64,000 nucleotides of DNA from Strongylocentrotus droebachiensis (Eukaryota > Echinodermata > Echinoidea > Camarodonta > Strongylocentrotidae): contig JAVYIG010001605.1 in NCBI GenBank assembly GCA_035222895.1, positions 186,001 through 250,000 on the forward strand, in the 5' to 3' direction. The translations under genes were made by a program, and so were the position numbers. The notes under the pieces were generated by a model. The model searched no databases. It saw only the letters and a list, made by a program, of their open reading frames with translations, and was not told the origin of the DNA. Shown here one piece after another: positions 1-15,500 of this stretch (within the stretch, counting starts at the first letter, position 1; each line of letters starts with the position of its first letter).

Positions 1-397
1 AAGTATGTTTTCAAGTATGTTTTAAACTCAGTTTTCTATTGAATTTGTGATCAAATCAACATTTTAGGGAAGTTGTTTGACGTGCGGTATGAAAAAATAA
101 AAAAATAAAAAATTAATTTAAAAAGAAAAAAAAGGATTTTATGAAGAAAAAATGTACTACCGGTACCGAAAATTGTGGGAAAAAATGGAGTAATTCCAGC
201 AAAAACGAAATGGTTGGCAGCTCTGCTAAGTGGTGTGAATGACTAACTCATTGGTGGGAACAACTTTAATACTAAGTGGCAGAAATTACATAGTATCAAA
301 ACTTTGTTCCTTGAAATCTTCTTGGCCCCATACATCTCGGTGACACATAAAGAGTCAAAATTGATCCGAGTGAATTTGGGCCATGCAGTGTACTTAC

Positions 398-576
398 TAG
401 TCAAAGCCGTTTGTGAGACTGGCTCACTTTCTTCTGCAAGATCATCAAGTCCTGACACAGACCTCACATCCAAGGTGTACTCAGTGGCCTGGTAAAGTCC
501 TTCCAGCGTGGTACTTGTCGCTGTTCTACCAACCATCTTATACTGACTTACTCCGTTCATTGGAGTGTAGGTAATT
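398..576 (-). CDS. Gene 1 exon 22: second half of FN3 domain 19
   Basis: 179 bases, phase 2 in and phase 1 out, acceptor tttacag, donor GTAAGT. It encodes ITYTPMNG and strand [14 protein letters not shown]. This is the last gene 1 exon in the window; its donor shows that the gene continues to the left. Confidence 0.82.
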
Positions 577-3500
577 CTGTAAATACAATGTTTTGTACAG
601 GGTCATACCTAATGGTCTCGCTCCAAATTCAAAGGTGTACAAATTGATCGTATTTATTCCAGCATTATTTTAATACCCGTGAACTGAACATTTCATTTTA
701 TTTCTTGATTTCATGTTCTCACATACACTCAGAGTTAAAATAAAATGTTGTTTCTCTTGAATAGCTAAAATGTACATACATGTATGGTATTTCATTTTGT
801 GACAAACTCTTCATTTTTATATATAAGTGCAACATGAGAAAAGATAAAAACACTGAAAATGAAGAAAAAAAACTTTTAGAAATTAAGTTTTCATCATTAC
901 CAGGAAAGACTAATATTTCACCTTAGGGTAATAACTTTTTGGTTCCTCACTTTGCCTTTGTTCACGGTTGCTCATTCACCACACGAGCCATTTTTCAGTG
1001 ACTAATTAGCACCAATTGATGGGAAGAATTGGTTTGAACTACACACGATGGCTTTGCATATTACCCATTTCAAGTCTAAATGAGCTCCAAATCAACCCTT
1101 CTGACACTGGTACAGTATATATCTTGTGGGTCAATACTTTTGTGGCACAGGAAAATCATTTGTTTGGCATATAAAGAGCTATGCTGTTATGAGATACAGA
1201 AATGTGAATCGCATGTAATCCTAAACATTAAAAAGATGCAGCAGTTTTGCTGTGTCATATCTGAACAAGCCTTTAGAGTAGACTCCTCTGCCTACCTACT
1301 TTTGGTCCTCTTCAGCTCTCTCGCTCTGTCGGCATCCTCGTCATACAAAACTGATTTCATGTACCCAACTGAAGCTATTATGACTCTATGTTACCGTTTC
1401 TGTACCTATATATGATTACCGGTAGTTCTTTTTGTAAAGTGATCTGTAAACTTTTACCAGTAAAAAAAAATCTGAATGAATAATAAATGCTTAATTTCAA
1501 TTTCAATACATACTTAATGGCATCCCATTCTCCTGTCGTTGGTAGCGCCCAGCTAAGCTGAAGGCCTATTGTATCATCCGCATTAAGAGTCTCGGCAACC
1601 AGTGCTGATGGTGGAGACGGAGCTGATAAAAGTAGATACAATTTTGATGTAAAGCTTTTCAATGGTATTGAAGAATATTTCACTTTTTCTATTGCACCAG
1701 CCAAGCACTCCGCTCTTACCGACTTGTTTGATTGTGATGTTTTAAAGCCCGTCTGTACTAGTTTGGGGGGATAGCCAGGGGGGATGAGACCTCCCTGCAA
1801 GGTCACTGACAGGTGGTTATCTCATCAAATCAGCTCTCAATTAACTTAAGAAAAAGAGGAATATGCACCCATTAGGCATTGTTTGCTATATAGAGGGCGC
1901 AAGTACCTATAAGTAGTGCACTGGGGCTTTAAAGGGGAAGTCCATCCTGATATTAAGTTTATTTTAATGGAAGCACAAAATTGCGATCAATCAAACACAA
2001 ATTGGCAACTCTGTGACGTATCTTGCGAGCTCCCCTCCCATTTGCTCTCTACCGAAAATCTGATTTTAAAAAAAAAAATTGCCCTAAAGAAAATGTTCAT
2101 TCATACGTGCACCCTGTATGACACAAATCCATTCCATCATCAACTAAGAAAATGGACTTTCAGAAATTTCCAGAGAACTTAATGTCTGAACCTAGCTATT
2201 TTGTCTATATAGCGCTTGCTCAGATGATCTGCTCCAAAAGCACATACTGGTAACAGCAGCTGATTGAACATGCTTAATTTACCAATGCAAAGTAGCAAGG
2301 TAAATTCTTGCATTTAAATTTCAGGAACATAAATCCATACATGTATTATAAGAGAAGGGGATAAAAACAATGGTAAAGGAATCTTAACCTCAAGACATTT
2401 TCCACTCACCTGTGCGTTGCATCACACTTGAGTCTAAATCCCCAGTGGGTGATGTTGATATGAGGGTGATCGTATACAACCTCCCTGGAGTAAGCTGCGT
2501 GAAGTCAACTTTTCTGCTCAGGATATTTTCTGTACGCTGTCCTTCTAACGGGCTGATAGTGACAGAATACTGAGACGCATCAAGCACAGCTCCCCAGCTG
2601 ACTGTGATCGAGGGTGAGGTGATTGACTGAACAGTTACTTCGCCGGGCTCAGGGGTAGCTTAAGAACAGAGATAAAGGAGGAAACCAATCAACGATTTGG
2701 TTGCAGCTCTTTGGTAGCTTGGTGAATAGACCAGTTCACTATAATTATACAGATATTGACTGGGAGGGGGTATAATATAACATTCTTTGGACCTCTGAAG
2801 GGAGTTATATTTTCCCAAGTGGTTTTTATTTTCCCAAAGCATGCAGCACTGAAGGAAAATATAACTTATATACCCCTGCCAGTCAATATCTGTTATATTA
2901 GGTAGCCTGGGTTTGAACATTTAGGGGGATCCATTTTTTTTCCATTTTTTGTTTCCGACAAAAAGTTTTAGAAAAAAAGTGAAGAATTTTTTTTTTGAGA
3001 AACATTTTGAGGGAGAAAAATACATATTGATACAAACAAAAATTGACCCTCCCGCCAACAACAACAAATTCCCCAAAATTCAGACATTTTGAGTTTTCCT
3101 CGAAATTGACATTAAAGATTATCAAGATATTTATGATTTGAAATCAAAATCAAATTTTCCGTTTTCCTAACAGTGATTATGGTAAAACCGGTCACTCAAA
3201 GATTTTTACTTTTTATGAGGCACTTCATGAACTCAACTTTTGTAGGGCTTCAATATTACACCATATTAAAGACAATGATAACACTAAGGGCCATGCATCT
3301 CAGAATTGACATTGTTAAACGATGCCTTTAAAACGGGCCATTAAAACGTTAAGTATCTTACGTCTTCAAAGTAGGAAAGAAAGGAAAAGAGATAATTATG
3401 GATCGTGTTCAGTCGAATTGAACGCTTAGGTAAGACTGATTTTTTTTGCTTTTTGGTGCTTGTTCATCAAAAAATGAGGTGAAAAGGAAAGAGGGAAGAA

Positions 3501-6500
3501 GAATTGATCGACATTGAAAAGGTTGTGAGCAGATCACAGATGTTGTAGAGTGAATTAGAGTTCAGAACATTGTTCCAAAAGGAACTATTTGCATACCTCT
3601 GTACAGTAATTCTGAAGGAAAATTTCAAACTACAGTATTCCTTTTTTTTTAACTACAGTATTCTGTCATAATACAATTTTTTCCAAGTGAAGTACCTGTT
3701 GTTACAGAAACTGGGTTGAAATCCATGAGGGCCTGACTTGTCAAATCTGGTGTTAACAGAAAGGAGTACGCATCCACGCTGTAAGTCTCCCCAGGAATCA
3801 AGTTCTCAAAGGTAGCCTGGTAATTAGCTTGGGCTTGAAGGATTTGCTTTGATTCACCGTTAGCTGTGATGACAAAGCCATCGTAGCTACTGTTAACCGG
3901 AGGCTCAAGCTCTACGGTGAATGAGAAGAAACCTGCCGATACCTCTGTCACGCTGACAGGAGCCTTGGGCACTGGGGAAGGAAATCATCAGAAATCATCA
4001 GAAATTAATAAGTGTATGAAGATTGACCAATTGCCCATGAGAAACCCCTGTACTAAACCTATGGGAATTAGAGAATTCAGTATAATCATGGGGTCAAGTT
4101 GAGTGCAGTTCATGTAATTGCATTGTGAAAGAAATTTTCATCATTAACTTTCACATTAAAGTCAACTCGGAATCAAATGGATTATTGGATAGTTACCAGT
4201 GGGCCGCACGAACAGTTAACAACTAAATATTCACACCCTTACCAATTTATTCAACAAAGGCCCTAACTCGACCAGTCCACCTATCATTCTTGATTTATAA
4301 AAACAAAAACAAAAATTAAATTTGTGAGTGGTATGATAAATTTTGTTGTTAACTGTATAACTAATTTTATTCATGCCTAAAGTTTGTTTTTTACACCATT
4401 TTTTGGAAGAAAAACAATTAGCTAAGCAAAATACAGTGGCACAAAGGACATATCCGGAACACGAAGTGCATATTACATGTAGTTGAAAATTACAATTTTA
4501 TAGCATTATGATAGAAACACATGTTTAGGACATGGGACTAATACACATCTAATCATCTATACTACCTGCATTATAATTTATAGTACCCCAAAAAATGTCA
4601 ATTAGATATGTCATATTACAACTTTTTATGAACCAATTTTACCAACTGTTATGCTGTTTCCGTTCTAGAAATCTTTTTGTGCCACCATATTGCACTATTA
4701 AAGCTACATAAGAGTAAACGTGACAGCTTCGAAAGAATTTCACAATTTGCTTTCAGTCCACCTTAATTGACATGCAGTCCTTACTACTGAGTACATTAGA
4801 GATCGATTCCGAGCAACAGGCACAGACTACATTAAGGGTTGAAAAATCTTGCAAAACCCTCTGATTATCAAAAATTTATTGATAGCAAGTCCTGTTTTTA
4901 TTTAATTACCAAACACCTTTCTGTAAACATCGTACAAAATGTAGACAAAATAATAGGTCAATTTGTTAAGCGCAGCTACTACATGAATATACTCTACCGC
5001 GCCTAATACAAGGTATCATATTATTACCCTGGCTGTAGCTGAGCTGTGAATATGAAACTGTGAATATTAAATGCATACAATACTTACAGGTTACAAATGT
5101 TGTTGTTGCTGTCTCGTTGTCTTTCTCGTTGTTCAACAGTACAGCTGATAGTAGTACATCATAACTTGTACCACCAATCAGGTCCGTGATATCTGCAGTG
5201 TAGATGCCCTTTGTAACTGTGATGATCTGAGCCATGCCTCCAGCCGATGGGGTGACTGCTATCTCGTAATTGTTTACACCTTCAAACATGAGATTGGTAG
5301 CAGAGAATTCCACTGATGCTCTCGTATCATAGATGTCCACGGCTACAATCTCAAGGACATCCAAAGATTCTGTGGTTGAAACAAATTCAAGATATCCGAG
5401 TTAGTCTTACTAATAACCATGACTCTGAAGTGAACAAACTCGTTTTTACCCCGTTAGTCTGCAACTATCATACTCAGTTAAGGTAGAATGTGGATTTTAC
5501 AACAAATATTGATTTAGATGATGAAGGCCATAGTAGATAATTTATGTTTTTCTTTTCTACTGTAGCTGCTGAGGTGTGATATTCTTTACGAGCTGCAAAT
5601 TATAGGTACAGCTGAGATGACATAGTTTTTTTAACCTGTGTGACACTTAGTCTAGGGTGAGTTACGTATGATTATCTATGCTATGTATGTACCAGTATTT
5701 ATTTTTGGGTTTATCAATTGCATATTAATAAATAAAAACTGTACTTATGAAAACTATATTTGTCTTTGACAGAAATCTGATCACTGTTTATAAGATGATG
5801 ACTTGCATGATTTTATGCTGTAATCATTGTTCACATGATGCTTTTTGTATCATCTGCTGTACAATGCAGGGGTCTCTGTTTCTCCATTTATTTACCAATA
5901 AACACATTCATATTTTTCTTGTTATATTTTATCATTTTGATTGTAAACTATGCGCCGTTCAGCATTATGTTGCAAAACATGATTGTTTTATGAATATATA
6001 CCATTTTGACCAGCAGTTTTAGCAAATACAAAAAGGTAAAGGAACAGGGCTTACTTAGAATCATTAGGTCATTGCTTCAGGTCAGGTGGTTGCATTCCCT
6101 GACCTTTTGTGAAAACCTGCTACTAATTTATTCACAAAATGTTGGGGTAATGTTTGTGAAATAAACCCCTCTCATCTACAAATGGTCTGGTCTAATTTAC
6201 CCGACACTTTGTGAAAACCCTACGACAAATCTATGAACAGTTGCATGATCGTCCGCTTTCATTTCACACGGTCTTGTAATGCGACCACCCCACCAGATCA
6301 GGGGGGTGTTGCACAAAGATCCTAAGTAGAACTTAACTCTAAGTTGGACTTTAAAATTATGGAGAGCCATGTGTAACCTTAGAATAAAATATATTCAAAA
6401 GCAGAAATTCAATTATTTTAGACTTTTAAAAAATTCCATATCAAGAACATAACATCTCCTTGATAGTAGAAAATATGAAAGATTTGTTTCAACATTTTAT

Positions 6501-9500
6501 GCCCTTTAAATTAACTTTTGCTAAATATTTTCAAAGAGGCTAACGGCTTCCCATAATTGTTAAGTCCAACTTAGGATCTTTGTGAAACACCCCCCAGATG
6601 ACTCAAGTAAACCAAGGGACTGACCTGTGGTTGTGACGATTTGAAAAGGAGTACCGGATGTCTGGCAGTTATCAGCTTGTCCTGATAGACTCAACACCTG
6701 GATATCATAGACAGTCCCTGGTCGAAGGCTTCGGACAGTATACATCTGATCGTTCACGATGATGGGGTAATTCCCAGGCGAGGGTGGAGGGAGCACCCTC
6801 ACTTCAAAGCCATCAGATCTAGCATTGTCAGGAATGTCCCATATTAGGGCAATCGATGTAAGGTCGACCGAGGTCATCTGGGCAAATGTTACTGCTTCAG
6901 GCACTGCATTGAAGATAACGATCAAGAAACATTTCTGACTTGAAAATGTCAATGTTAGTGGAGGTGTTGTGGTGTATGGGTTTGTTCACTTGACTCTAAA
7001 TCCAAGGATTGAGGGTTCAAATCCTGGCATGGCACTCACGTCCTTTGGCAAGACATCTATACACATTTGCCACTCTCCCGAACACTTAACAATGGGTACC
7101 TAGCAATTGTGATGTAATAATAATTGCAAAGCCATCAATAAGACAGCATTGATGCTGATGAGGCTTCCCTTGGTAATCAACAGTAATATCAAGTTCTGGG
7201 TCCTGTCCGAGTTGCAATTGATGGCAAAGGACTCACATGTATGCACTGAGCCATGTGTTATAAGGTACAGAAATGTGATCACACTTTACATAATCATTTA
7301 AAAAAATACCATGGTTTTGCTGCGTCATATCAGAATGAGCCTTGAGGCAGGTTTGACTTTACTTACATGATCGCACATCCTTGAGATTTGTTTCAATGAT
7401 GATACCACCACTACTAATCGCCTCTATTGTCACTTGATACAACGTTGCAGGCTGTACATCAAATGTGTATGAGGTGGTCTGATCAGCCGTAACGTAACTC
7501 GCTTCGTCTAATATGACATCGGTATCTTTCTCTTGGATAAAGATATGATGGGTGTATGGTGTGAACTCTCTCCACCCTATTGTGATGGTATTTGTAGTAA
7601 TCTCAGTAACGACAGGAAATGCTGAAGGTGCTGTGTGTTTTATGAAAATGAAATGAATAAACAAATCAAACTGAACTGAACTGAAATAATAATCTGGATA
7701 TACATGGTGCATAATACAAAATATTGTCCCTAAACACTTTACAGATATTATTACCCCGGTCATCAGAGTCATTACACGCACAATGTGCACCATTTCCACT
7801 CCCTGGGGAGTATTGCTATCATATGGTCAGCATGAGGGGTATAAGGCAATTACTACACAAAAGCTTTTGTCATCCTACCAGGTCTCTATTTCTGTCCTGG
7901 GTGTGGTGTGGCAAACATAGATTATGCCATTGACATTGTGAAAGAAACCTTCTGCAGCGTATGTGATATATACTGATTGTTAACCGGTACCAGCAGGTTT
8001 GCAGGTCTGCATGTATGTGACCATAACAAAGTGAGTAAAATTTGCTGAAAAGATTTTACAATGAAAACTCTTTGCACAGATATGTGTATATCAGGTTTCA
8101 CATACATGTTACCTTCCCATTTTGGTGAAGAGTTTCGAACTATCTTTAATTACACACACATATGTCAGGAATATGAGGGAGTTTCAAGAGAAACCTTTTT
8201 CATGTGGCATTGCAACTATAACATAATTCAACAAAGGAATATCTTTAGAAAGAATGAGAATACCGGTACTCATAAATGCAACAACTACCAAAATTTAACT
8301 TTCTCTTTATTGAAAGAAAATAAACTCTGTCAGTGAGTTTACATTTCTTCTCATATTCGAAGGGTTCTGATACAGGGTAAGGGGGTTATGTTTACCAGTC
8401 TGTGTAAAAGTTGACCTCTCCCTCACATCACTTCTCTGTGACAATCCTCCAGCATAGACCACAGCATATACCCTGACCCGGTATGAGGTAGATTGTTGTA
8501 GAAACTCTATCTTCTTCTCAGAGACTGATGGAAGGATGTACGCCAAGCCCTCTGTACCATACTCTATTTCAATGATGTCGACAAGACCATTCCCCGGATT
8601 GATACCAGATACTGTCAATGTGTCAACCGTCGCTGTCAGACTGAAGTCAGATACTTGTTCAGGCTCTGCAAAGAAAGATATTGGAAAACCAAAGGTTTAT
8701 GTCAGACTGGCCATGTTGTTAAGGTTGCTGATCTCAAACAATTTAGTGCTAAACAATGGCGTGGAGATCACACCCATCCAAACACTGAAGTTGCCTTGCC
8801 CCATTGCTTGAATTATTTTACAGTGAACCTCACGTGCAAGCTCTGTTGTTTGGAACCAGTAAACTGGACGAGTGAATATGATATTGGCACTTCGGTACTC
8901 TATAAAGTTCAAGTTCAATTGCAGGAAAAAATGTCAATATTTATCAAGCTGTTTGTTGAGAAATTATTCATTGTACTTTCAATTTCGTAAGAACAAAGTT
9001 AATGCATGTTTTACATTAGGAAACAGGACATCCTGAGAACCAAGTTTCATTTTGATGCATTGCATGATGATAAAATATGCATATCAGAAAATGTCAAATT
9101 TTCATGTTCCATTTTCTTTTCTTTTTTCCTTCTTATTGTTTAGTTCTTCTTAGTCTCGGGGACTCTGCTGAGGATCATGGGAAAGGTATTTGAGTGCCCA
9201 GCCTCCCCCCTCCCCCCAACATTAAAGTGTATTGAACTTTTCTTCTGCAAGTCAACGAATCTCAGACTGAAAGGCATTATAAAATGGGAGAATTTCCTTT
9301 TATTTTTTGCTTTAGAGCCATTGCTTACAGGAACCAGATGTGTAAAGCTTGTATAATTAATAGTAGTCTACAGGTTACAGGAGCACAGTCATCACACACA
9401 AAAGGATATCGTTATTCTGTTTTTATTTACTAATGTAAAGCGCTTCGAGCATGTTTATGTAAAGCGCTATATAAATATCAATATGTATGTATGTATGTAT

Positions 9501-12500
9501 GTATTTCAAATAGTTTTCATAATAAATGAATTGCTATGAATACAGAAACCCATCCGAAATATCCCTCATTTAATGTTTATGAAAGAAATAAATACTTCCA
9601 TTGTAGAGCCAGTCTACATGAAGTTGGATACATGATATCCCATTTTGCCCTCAATTAAACTTAGGCAAAGGCACAGAGATATCCAGCTCATGGAGAAGAA
9701 TGTGAAATTTGGTACATTAAAATCACACACAGCAATTGGTAAATAGGGAGATTATGACATCACAGCTGCATGGCAGAGTTGCCAATTTGTCTCCATTACT
9801 TCAATAGCGATCTTCATATCACCCAAACATTCATAACTTGATAAATAGTTGTCTGATATACCTCAAAATTTTGTTTAATCAGTTTCTCAGAGTTTTCTTC
9901 TTTTTTTAAAGTAAAATATTTTGTGATTGTTTTTTTTAAACCTCTTCTCTTCCCCTTGGGATCTCGGCCATGGAGTGATGAACAATTCTGAAACTTAGGA
10001 CTAAGATGGAGTATCTCATTGAGAATAAGCCCATGGGTTTCATATATATATATATACAGTCAAACCTGTCTATAGCGACCGCCTAAGGGAAACACAAAAA
10101 GTGATCTTTGTAGACAGGTGGTCTTTGTAGACAGGTTCCTTAAGTACATGTTTCAATGATAAACCATTTTCAAGGGAAACAAAAAATGTGGTCCTTGTAG
10201 ACAGGTGGTCACTAAAGCAGGTTTGACTGTATATACATAGGTCAAATAGTTCTTGGACTATTCACATATCAGCAAATTGAGAATTTAGCATTGTGTACAA
10301 TATATATAGGGAGGAAGGGCATGGAGAAGCCTGGATTATCACCCCCTCCCCTCATGCCCCTTTTAAGGTAAGTAGCCAATGGATAACATGACAAGAATAC
10401 TTACTGAGCAAGACATCTTGAGAGCCCACCAAAGTTTCCCCAGTAAGAGTCAGAGCAAATACAGTCACTTGGAGAAGAGATCCCGGTTGATAGTCAGTAA
10501 GTGATTGATATGGTAAAGTGTTAAATTGTTGAGAATCATCGTGTATGCCATCATACAATAGGTAGGTAAGTGCACCACCCACAGCCTCAAAAGACAATAC
10601 AAAACTAGTTGTGGTTAGACTGGAGAAGGTGAATGTTCTTGGATCTGAAAAAAGGTGAAATAGGCAATAAATGATCATTTTAAAAAGAGGTGAAATGTAC
10701 AGTAAATGATATTAACAATGATAGTAATAACTAGACTTTAATTCGTCACTTTGACGAATTAGGTGATACGTGCTATTTTGTTATCATGAAAGTGTGCCGA
10801 TGATGATCTAATGATAATGAACATAAATACGATGAAGACCATCATTAAGAGTGGTATAGCGCCCCCTTCAGGTATTCGATAGAGATTTGTAGAATCAGGA
10901 TTTCAGAAAAAGTCGCCTAACACGCTAACTAAGAAAATTCTGACATGTCGCCTTTAATTGAAATTTTAACTATGATGATGTCATCGAAATGATAAATGAT
11001 GTACGTCAATATTGTAGATAATTTATTAGCTACACCGTATTAGAATTTGGGAGAACATAGAGTACAAATAAGCTAGATAGTGCTCAAAGATCAATGTCAT
11101 GAAGATTCATGATGTGAACGAAATTCACCTTCCTTAGGCTTAACACGCAAATTAAGAAAATTCTGAAATGTGGCCTTTAATTGAATTTTGTACTATAATG
11201 ACGTCAATAAAATAAAAAGCAGTGTGTATTGATCTTGTAGGCAATTTCCTAAGCTACAAGATACTACAATTTGGAAGAAAATCAGTCAATATTATGAGAA
11301 ATACACTAAATTTTCAAAAAATATAATGACGTCATAATATGCAATTTTGTATTTTGACTTCCAAGGCCATTATGATGACGTCAAGATGTATTTAATGGCC
11401 AAATAAGCTATGAAATCATATCTCCGACTCATACTCTATCAAAATATGAAAAAAACTTGGCATTCCTTGTTCATCCCAATGGACGTTTTATAGGCATGTT
11501 TTTGCCCATATATACTATGTAATACATGAGCTCGCACACAAGGATATTTATCTTGAACGGACGCTCATTCCGTTATTAATAGTGATAAAGGGATGAACAT
11601 GGTATCAAACATGATGACAGAGAAAATTTGGCGATTATATGTTGCAAAATGCCAGAACGCGCAAAAAGCGCGCGCGCATGCGCGTTTGAGTGATTTTTTG
11701 TCAAATGCTCCATATGGCTTGAAACGTGTGCAAAATAAATTGGAAATGATTTGGAGCATTTTAAATTTTTGCGCGCACGTAAACGCGCGCACAAACGCGT
11801 ACACGCGGATTTGCGCACATTTTTTTATCTGAAATTGACCGGAAGGATATTGATCTTATTCATGATAAATATGAATGAGAAATTACTTTCCGTTATGAAG
11901 ATATGATCATAAGTTGATTTTTACAAAATGGCGCCTGGATGACGTCAAGATAATTTTGAGTCTTTGAAAAGTCATGCAGTTCTAAGTTAGACTAAGATCT
12001 ATCATCATTGAAAGTTTCATGACAATGGCTTTTGCCATTCTTGAGATATCCTGCGAACAAAATTGAGGAAGAATAATAATAAATAATAATAATAAATAAA
12101 TAATAAAAATCTTGACGAAATCAAAAGGTGATACGTATATTTCATACGTATCACCTAATAATAATAATATATTAAACAAATTAATATTAATCTTAATATC
12201 GATAATAACAACAACAATAACAATAAAGACGACAATCACACAAATAATAATAATAATAATATATTAAACAAATTAATACTAATCTTAATATCGATAATAA
12301 CAACAACAATAACAATAAAGACGACATTCACACAAGTAATAATAATAATATTAATAATAATGACAATAATAATAATAATATATTAAACAAATTAATATTA
12401 ATCTTAATATCGATAATAACAACAACAATAACAATAAATACGACAATCACACAAATAATAATAATAATAATAATTTTAATAATAATAATTATGTTCATAC

Positions 12501-15500
12501 TAATGACAATAATGATAATAATTAGAATAATAATATCTGATATCGCTAAAAGAATCATGTAGGATTTTGGGGGATAAGAAAATGATTGGTTGTATTGTGC
12601 CTAAATATATTGTTTCTAAAGAAAAGCACATTTAATAGATTACAAAAAATATGTTAATTTTTTTCAGTTTTAAATGTAAAGCTTTATCTCTTTGGAATTC
12701 CCATGTATTCATTGAACCGTTTCTTAAGTGAAGGCAAATATAGAGATGATTGGTACTATGAAATTTTAAAAAATAGCACCAGAAACAGACATACTACAGC
12801 TTTTTGTCTTGCCCATATCAGAGTAAATTGCAAGAGTTGTCCTTTAGCTTCAGCTTCAGCCTTCTGATCATTCTTGCTATTTACTCCAATGCGGGCAAGA
12901 CAAAAGCTCTCGTATGTCCGTTTTTGTTGCCAATATTGAAAGACAAATATTTATGCCAGGTGAACATTGGTTATATCGAACACCCCGAATACAACCACAC
13001 AACATAATATGGTATTGACAAAATCCATAAAAGATGCCAAATACAAGTGTTTGTCTCTTAATTCTACAAGAGATATGATATATCAGCCAATATTAGTCTT
13101 ATTAGTCAAGTTTCCCATTGAGTCTAATTAAGACTTGCATAAATACTCCTTCATATAAACTGCAGCGGTTTACCAATGGGAAGTATTTCAGGCATATTGT
13201 AGCATACAGCACTTCACATGTTTTAATCTCACACCCACCACACAGATAGGTGAGTATGCATATAGTTGCGTGCAGCTACTATTTTCTCGGCTCTTGTCAT
13301 TCATTTACTAGACATAAGAATAGGCTACAGAAAAGCGCGGGACATGTGACTACCCTTCACGCCAGTGCAATCACTTACCAGTGGTGACTTGTACAGTTGC
13401 TGGGTAACTCTCTTCTTCTAATGCCTCATCTCTAGCTACAGCAGTCACGGTCACATCATACTCCGTTGAAGGCTGAACATCATCAAAAACATAACTAGTA
13501 TCCAAGCCTGCAATTATCAAAAGGGAGGTTTCTTCGCCACCCGCTGGCGGGATGAGGCGAAGTCGGTAACTAGACACTCCCCCATCAACCGGTTGCCAAG
13601 TTACAGTGATAGCTGGAGATTCATCAGAGGAAACAGCAGCTACAGAAGTCGGTGTGTTTGGTACTGAAAGAATACAATTTTTAAAAAATCATTCAATAGA
13701 TTCTTTATTTATTTATTTATTTATTTATTCGTTTTATTTAAACAGGATAACTCTCTCAGTATTAATACTGTTTTTCTGAGAGGCCCTGTACACAAAAAAT
13801 GATTACAAATACATGAAATAACAAACAGTGTTAAAAGACGTATACATGATATTATATATATATCAGGGTTATTTTTTTGTTTTGTTATATAACCCGATAA
13901 TATACAACAACAAAAAACAAAACAAAACATTTGACAAAGCAATATTTGTCCAGCTGATAATCTAATATTAAATTTCTTAAAGAAAAGCAACTGAAGTGTT
14001 AATCATAAATTTTACGCTATATCACATAAGAAAGGTGAGGCTTACGTGTTTGCACCATCTGTGAGGTAGTGACAGCACTTTGACCAGCACGAGATATTAT
14101 AAGGGTTACATCATAGACTGTGCCAGGTGTCAAATTCATGAAGGTGAACTGTCCACTTCTTTCATCACCATTAGTTACGGGTCCGTTTTGTTCATTGGCG
14201 GTTGCGGTGTTGGTACCCCCAATTTGAGCAAACTTGATGATGATAGAGTTGGTCGTCTTGGAGAATACATAGAAACTGGCATCAGCTCCTCCCTCTGTAA
14301 GAACAACAAGACACTTCAGTAAGTTAAAAACTAGAACAATTTTCTTATTCAGGGACTACTATTTTTGCGACAAAAGAGAAATTCCTTAACCCTATTTAGC
14401 CCGGGGGGGGGGGGGGGGCTTTAGAAGCCCCCCCTCTACATTTTTTGCGATAATTTTTTAACGCAAGAAAATCTTGCACTGAAATTTTGTGACTTTTTTC
14501 TTTCGAGTCTTGCGCATCTTTTGAAAGAAATTTTTCGAAAATCGGACCTACCATTACAAAGTCACGTGTCCTTTTGTCTTTGCATGTCAGCCCGAAAATC
14601 GCTCATTTTTGTGATTTGTGTACAAAACATATGGAAATCTCATTTTTCAAATAAAGAGATAAAACTTTGGTTATTTGGTCTTGTTTATAGTTTAGGTGTT
14701 TATTTAGGGGTCAAAATAGTTGAATTATAGTTGGAAATGAAATAAAACAACATAAACAATAAAATACATAGGTTAAAAAAACAAGGAAATACATAAGAAA
14801 TTATTAAAACAATAGATAACAAAAGGAATAACCCTGGTTGTTCAATTTTTTGTGTTGTGTTATTATTCCAAATGGTCTAACAAATATATGTAGTGAGAAA
14901 GAATGCTTAAATATGAATAATGTCTGATTTATGGGCCAAAATGTGAATTTGATGACCTTATTTGCATAAATTACCATAAATATGCAAATGAGTGAATTTT
15001 TCAAAAAATTGAAATTACCATAGTATTCTATACACTTCACTTGACATGCATGCAAATTTTCGCGGCGATCGGTCATTTCACGGCCGAGATCATAGGGGGG
15101 GGGCCTTAGAAGCCCCCCCCCTCCGGGCTATGCAGTTTCAAAATAGCCCGGGCTAAATAGGGTTAAGAGTACATGTACTTGTATTTCAATGAATCTTGAT
15201 CACTCAAAAAGAATTGCTACAGTTGCATCCAAGAAGAGGTTTCTGGTATCACAAAAAATTCTCCAGCTACCATTTTCCTTTTTCTATTTGTGAAAAAATG
15301 CATTTTCTGATTGTCTGTAATTTTTTTCCTCCCAAACAGCATGCTCTGTCTGTTGTCAGAGTGTACTTCAGCGCTTTAAGGTTGGCATCTAATTTTTTGT
15401 TGTACAGAGCGAGGCGGGAAGATTCGCCCGCAATTCGTTCGAAGATGTCGTTGATGAAGCTGTTCATCACATTTGAGATTGCATTTAATAGTGAATATGC

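Noticed and set aside
11565..11832. Overlapping open frames on both strands
   Set aside because: They arise from the inverted GC-rich blocks of a dispersed repeat; no frame has a domain.
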